From NCBI GenBank assembly GCA_937124495.1, contig CAKZKZ010000828.1, positions 1 to 7,456 on the forward strand: a stretch of DNA of 7,456 nt, given 5' to 3'. How positions within the stretch are numbered: position 1 is the stretch's first letter; every line of letters begins with the position of its first letter. This DNA is from an uncultured Dokdonia sp. (GTDB lineage Bacteria; Bacteroidota; Bacteroidia; Flavobacteriales; Flavobacteriaceae). The translations under genes and the position numbers were made by a program. Below are positions 6,333 through 7,456 of the stretch, one piece after another. The notes below the pieces were generated by a model that made no database searches, was not told the origin of the DNA, and saw only the letters and a list, made by a program, of their open reading frames with translations.

Positions 6333-6592
6333 ATCTTAAAAAACTGTTCATAACCCTGTTCCTAACTTTTCGGTTGGTCGTGCTTCACGTGCTCTCTTAA
6401 CTCGTAATTTTAAGTATCAATATGATTGCAGTTTAGTGTTGCACTTGACGTTTTAAAAGAAGCTAAAATGTCATTTATGTTTTTTTAAGTATTTTTTCTT
6501 AAAAGAATCTTAATGTTAGAATCGACGAAAAGCACTGATAATAAAGGGTTTTGTTAAATAAACAGTCGTTTCTGTTACTTTATCGATTTTTG
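6333..6592. other. Intergenic region after mltG, no gene recognised
   Basis: The space between mltG and the next gene is 360 bp; this is the part before the promoter. I find no open frame longer than a few codons on either strand. There is no recognisable tRNA or riboswitch core, and no terminator with a T-run. A GC-richer patch at about 6368-6405 contains CACGTG (6386-6391) and a short direct repeat (CGTGCT and ACGTGCT). A weak 7-bp dyad, TTTTAAG/CTTAAAA, lies at 6483-6504. It may hold the mltG 3' UTR or upstream regulatory sites of the following gene; nothing firmer can be said. Confidence 0.5.
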
Positions 6593-6623
6593 TTTGGTAG
6601 ATTGTTTTATTGTTGTATTTTTG
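6593..6623 (+). promoter_or_regulatory. Complete Bacteroidota-type promoter (TTTG-N19-TATTTTTG)
   Basis: TTTG at 6593-6596 is followed by exactly 19 bp and then TATTTTTG at 6616-6623. Both match the housekeeping sigma consensus of Bacteroidota (-33 TTTG, -7 TAnnTTTG) at the preferred spacing. The predicted start is near 6629, giving a leader of roughly 64 nt before the ATG at 6693. This is the only promoter in the window with both elements, so the lysozyme-like gene is likely transcribed well and independently of mltG. Confidence 0.75.
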
Positions 6624-6647
6624 CCGGCCGAAATAGACAGCACTTTA

Positions 6648-6673
6648 TAAAGTTTTAAAAGTTAAAAACTTTA
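6648..6673 (+). promoter_or_regulatory. AT-rich hairpin in the 5' leader of the lysozyme-like gene
   Basis: TAAAGTTTT (6648-6656) and AAAACTTTA (6665-6673) form a 9-bp inverted repeat with an 8-nt loop. It ends about 19 nt before the start codon and lies within the predicted transcript. The stem has a single G-C pair, so it would be weak. It may tune translation or mRNA stability, or be chance in AT-rich DNA. Confidence 0.3.
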
Positions 6674-6692
6674 GCAGTCGAAAAGCGATTAT

Positions 6693-7364
6693 ATGATAAG
6701 ACACCTGGTTAAAATCACTGTCCTTCCATTTATGATAGGACTATTGTCACTAGGAAATATTTCAGAAAAGAAACGGGATCTCACTAATGCTAATGACTTT
6801 TCTCAATATTCAACTGAAGGTTTAGATCTTCACTACACAGTGCCTTTACCTGAAGAAACACTTCAGGAGGTAAACCACTCCTATTTTCCTCTAGCGCTTA
6901 CAGGGCAGATGTATATAGGATTTAAAGAAGCCCTTGCTTTTAAAGAATCTCAAGGAAATTACTTTACAGTAAATACTTTCGGGTATATGGGTAAGTATCA
7001 ATTTGGTGCTTCTACTTTAGATGTAATAGGTATAAAAAATACGAAGAACTTTATCAAAAACCCTGTTTTGCAAGAGCAAGCATTTTTATTAAATACTTCT
7101 CGAAATAAATGGGTCCTGAGACGTGATATAAAACGTTTTTCAGGTAGATGGGTAGGTGGTATAAAGGTTACTGAATCTGGTATACTCGCTGCAGCTCACC
7201 TTGCAGGCCCAGGAAGTGTTAAACGTTTTTTACGCTCAGGAGGTCAAGAAGGTTTTAATGATGCTTTTGGAACTTCTATAGAAAGTTATCTAAAGAAATT
7301 TTCAGGATTTGATATGTCTTTTGTCCAGGCGGTTAAGAGGCCAAAATTAGAAGACCTTTTGTAA
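6693..7364 (+). CDS. Exported lysozyme-like (putative peptidoglycan-cleaving) protein
   Basis: This 223-residue protein has an N-terminal basic then hydrophobic segment (MIRHLVKITVLPFMIGLLSL) that should act as a signal peptide or anchor. No lipobox Cys is present. After a polar linker (25-70) comes a domain resembling the lysozyme/SLT fold: FKEALAFKESQGNYFTVN with Glu85 as candidate catalytic acid, then GYMGKYQFGASTL (98-109), comparable to the G-x-x-G-x-x-Q region of lytic transglycosylases. ESGILAAAHLAGPGSVKRFL (161-180) and GTSIESYLKKFSGFD (193-207) complete the fold, the latter being the family's usual ending. Similar flavobacterial proteins are, from memory, often named LysM peptidoglycan-binding protein, but I see no LysM repeat here. 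Cleavage of glycan strands is inferred, not shown. It has its own promoter and terminator and follows the dapF-GNAT-mltG operon, so the wall theme continues. Confidence 0.85.
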   Translation: MIRHLVKITVLPFMIGLLSLGNISEKKRDLTNANDFSQYSTEGLDLHYTVPLPEETLQEVNHSYFPLALTGQMYIGFKEALAFKESQGNYFTVNTFGYMGKYQFGASTLDVIGIKNTKNFIKNPVLQEQAFLLNTSRNKWVLRRDIKRFSGRWVGGIKVTESGILAAAHLAGPGSVKRFLRSGGQEGFNDAFGTSIESYLKKFSGFDMSFVQAVKRPKLEDLL

Positions 7365-7390
7365 TATAGAATCATAATTAGGATTGTTAC

Positions 7391-7426
7391 AAAAAAAACT
7401 CCTAGCAAATGCTAGGAGTTTTTTTT
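7391..7426 (+). terminator. Strong bidirectional intrinsic terminator
   Basis: AAAAAAAACTCCTAGC (7391-7406) and GCTAGGAGTTTTTTTT (7411-7426) form a perfect 16-bp stem around an AAAT loop, followed by the T tract. It lies 26 bp after the stop of the lysozyme-like gene. The matching A tract means it would also terminate transcripts coming from the right on the minus strand. Nothing further is recognisable in the last 30 bases. Confidence 0.93.
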
Positions 7427-7456
7427 GTTTCTATGTGTTTGTATTTGGTTTTATCT

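Noticed and set aside
6381..6395. CACGTG core resembling a chromosomal parS site (TGTTNCACGTGAAACA)
   Set aside because: Only the left half (GCTTCACGTG) resembles parS; the right half (CTCTC) does not match, so it is not a ParB site.
6483..6504. TTTTAAG/CTTAAAA hairpin as a terminator for mltG
   Set aside because: The stem is 7 bp with one G-C pair and is not followed by a T-run on the plus strand.
1..7456. CRISPR array, insertion sequence, defence island or phage segment
   Set aside because: No spaced direct repeats, transposase, integrase, att-like duplications or toxin-antitoxin pairs are visible; the gene content is housekeeping.

Overview
The window looks like a chromosomal stretch from a marine-type member of the Flavobacteriaceae (Bacteroidota). 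Three things point there: an AT-rich base composition; promoters of the Bacteroidota type (TTTG, about 19 bp, then TAnnTTTG) with A-rich leaders lacking a Shine-Dalgarno sequence; and protein families in their Bacteroidota form, such as a long ~480-residue GAPDH, a DapF with the YERGVEDETLSCGTG block, and a lysozyme-fold protein with a GYMGKYQFG motif. A Dokdonia-like genus is my guess from general similarity, not something the sequence proves.

Left part, minus strand (1-3838): a partial gene for a secreted or membrane coiled-coil protein runs off the left edge. Upstream of it is an independently transcribed long-form glyceraldehyde-3-phosphate dehydrogenase gene (804-2249), flanked by two strong hairpin terminators. 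Next comes an HtrA/DegQ-type envelope protease with two PDZ domains (2423-3838). All three point left. The terminators and separate promoter boxes suggest separate transcription units.

Right part, plus strand (3971-7364): a 132-bp divergent intergenic region separates degQ from a compact operon. In it dapF (diaminopimelate epimerase) overlaps a GNAT acetyltransferase gene by 7 nt, and that gene overlaps mltG (endolytic murein transglycosylase) by 1 nt. DapF supplies the meso-DAP for peptidoglycan and MltG cuts nascent glycan strands, so the operon has a cell-wall theme; the GNAT substrate is unknown. A 360-bp gap then leads, through the best promoter in the window, to a lone gene for an exported lysozyme-like protein, closed by a 16-bp-stem terminator.

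The genes are mostly housekeeping and I do not see a new multi-gene system. The most unusual signal is a perfect 14-bp palindrome (GCTTTCGCGAAAGC) present twice about 1 kb apart, inside two adjacent genes and read in two different frames. This suggests selection or spread at the DNA level. Second is the GAPDH, which has a ~128-residue N-terminal extension and lacks the residues that normally specify NAD.
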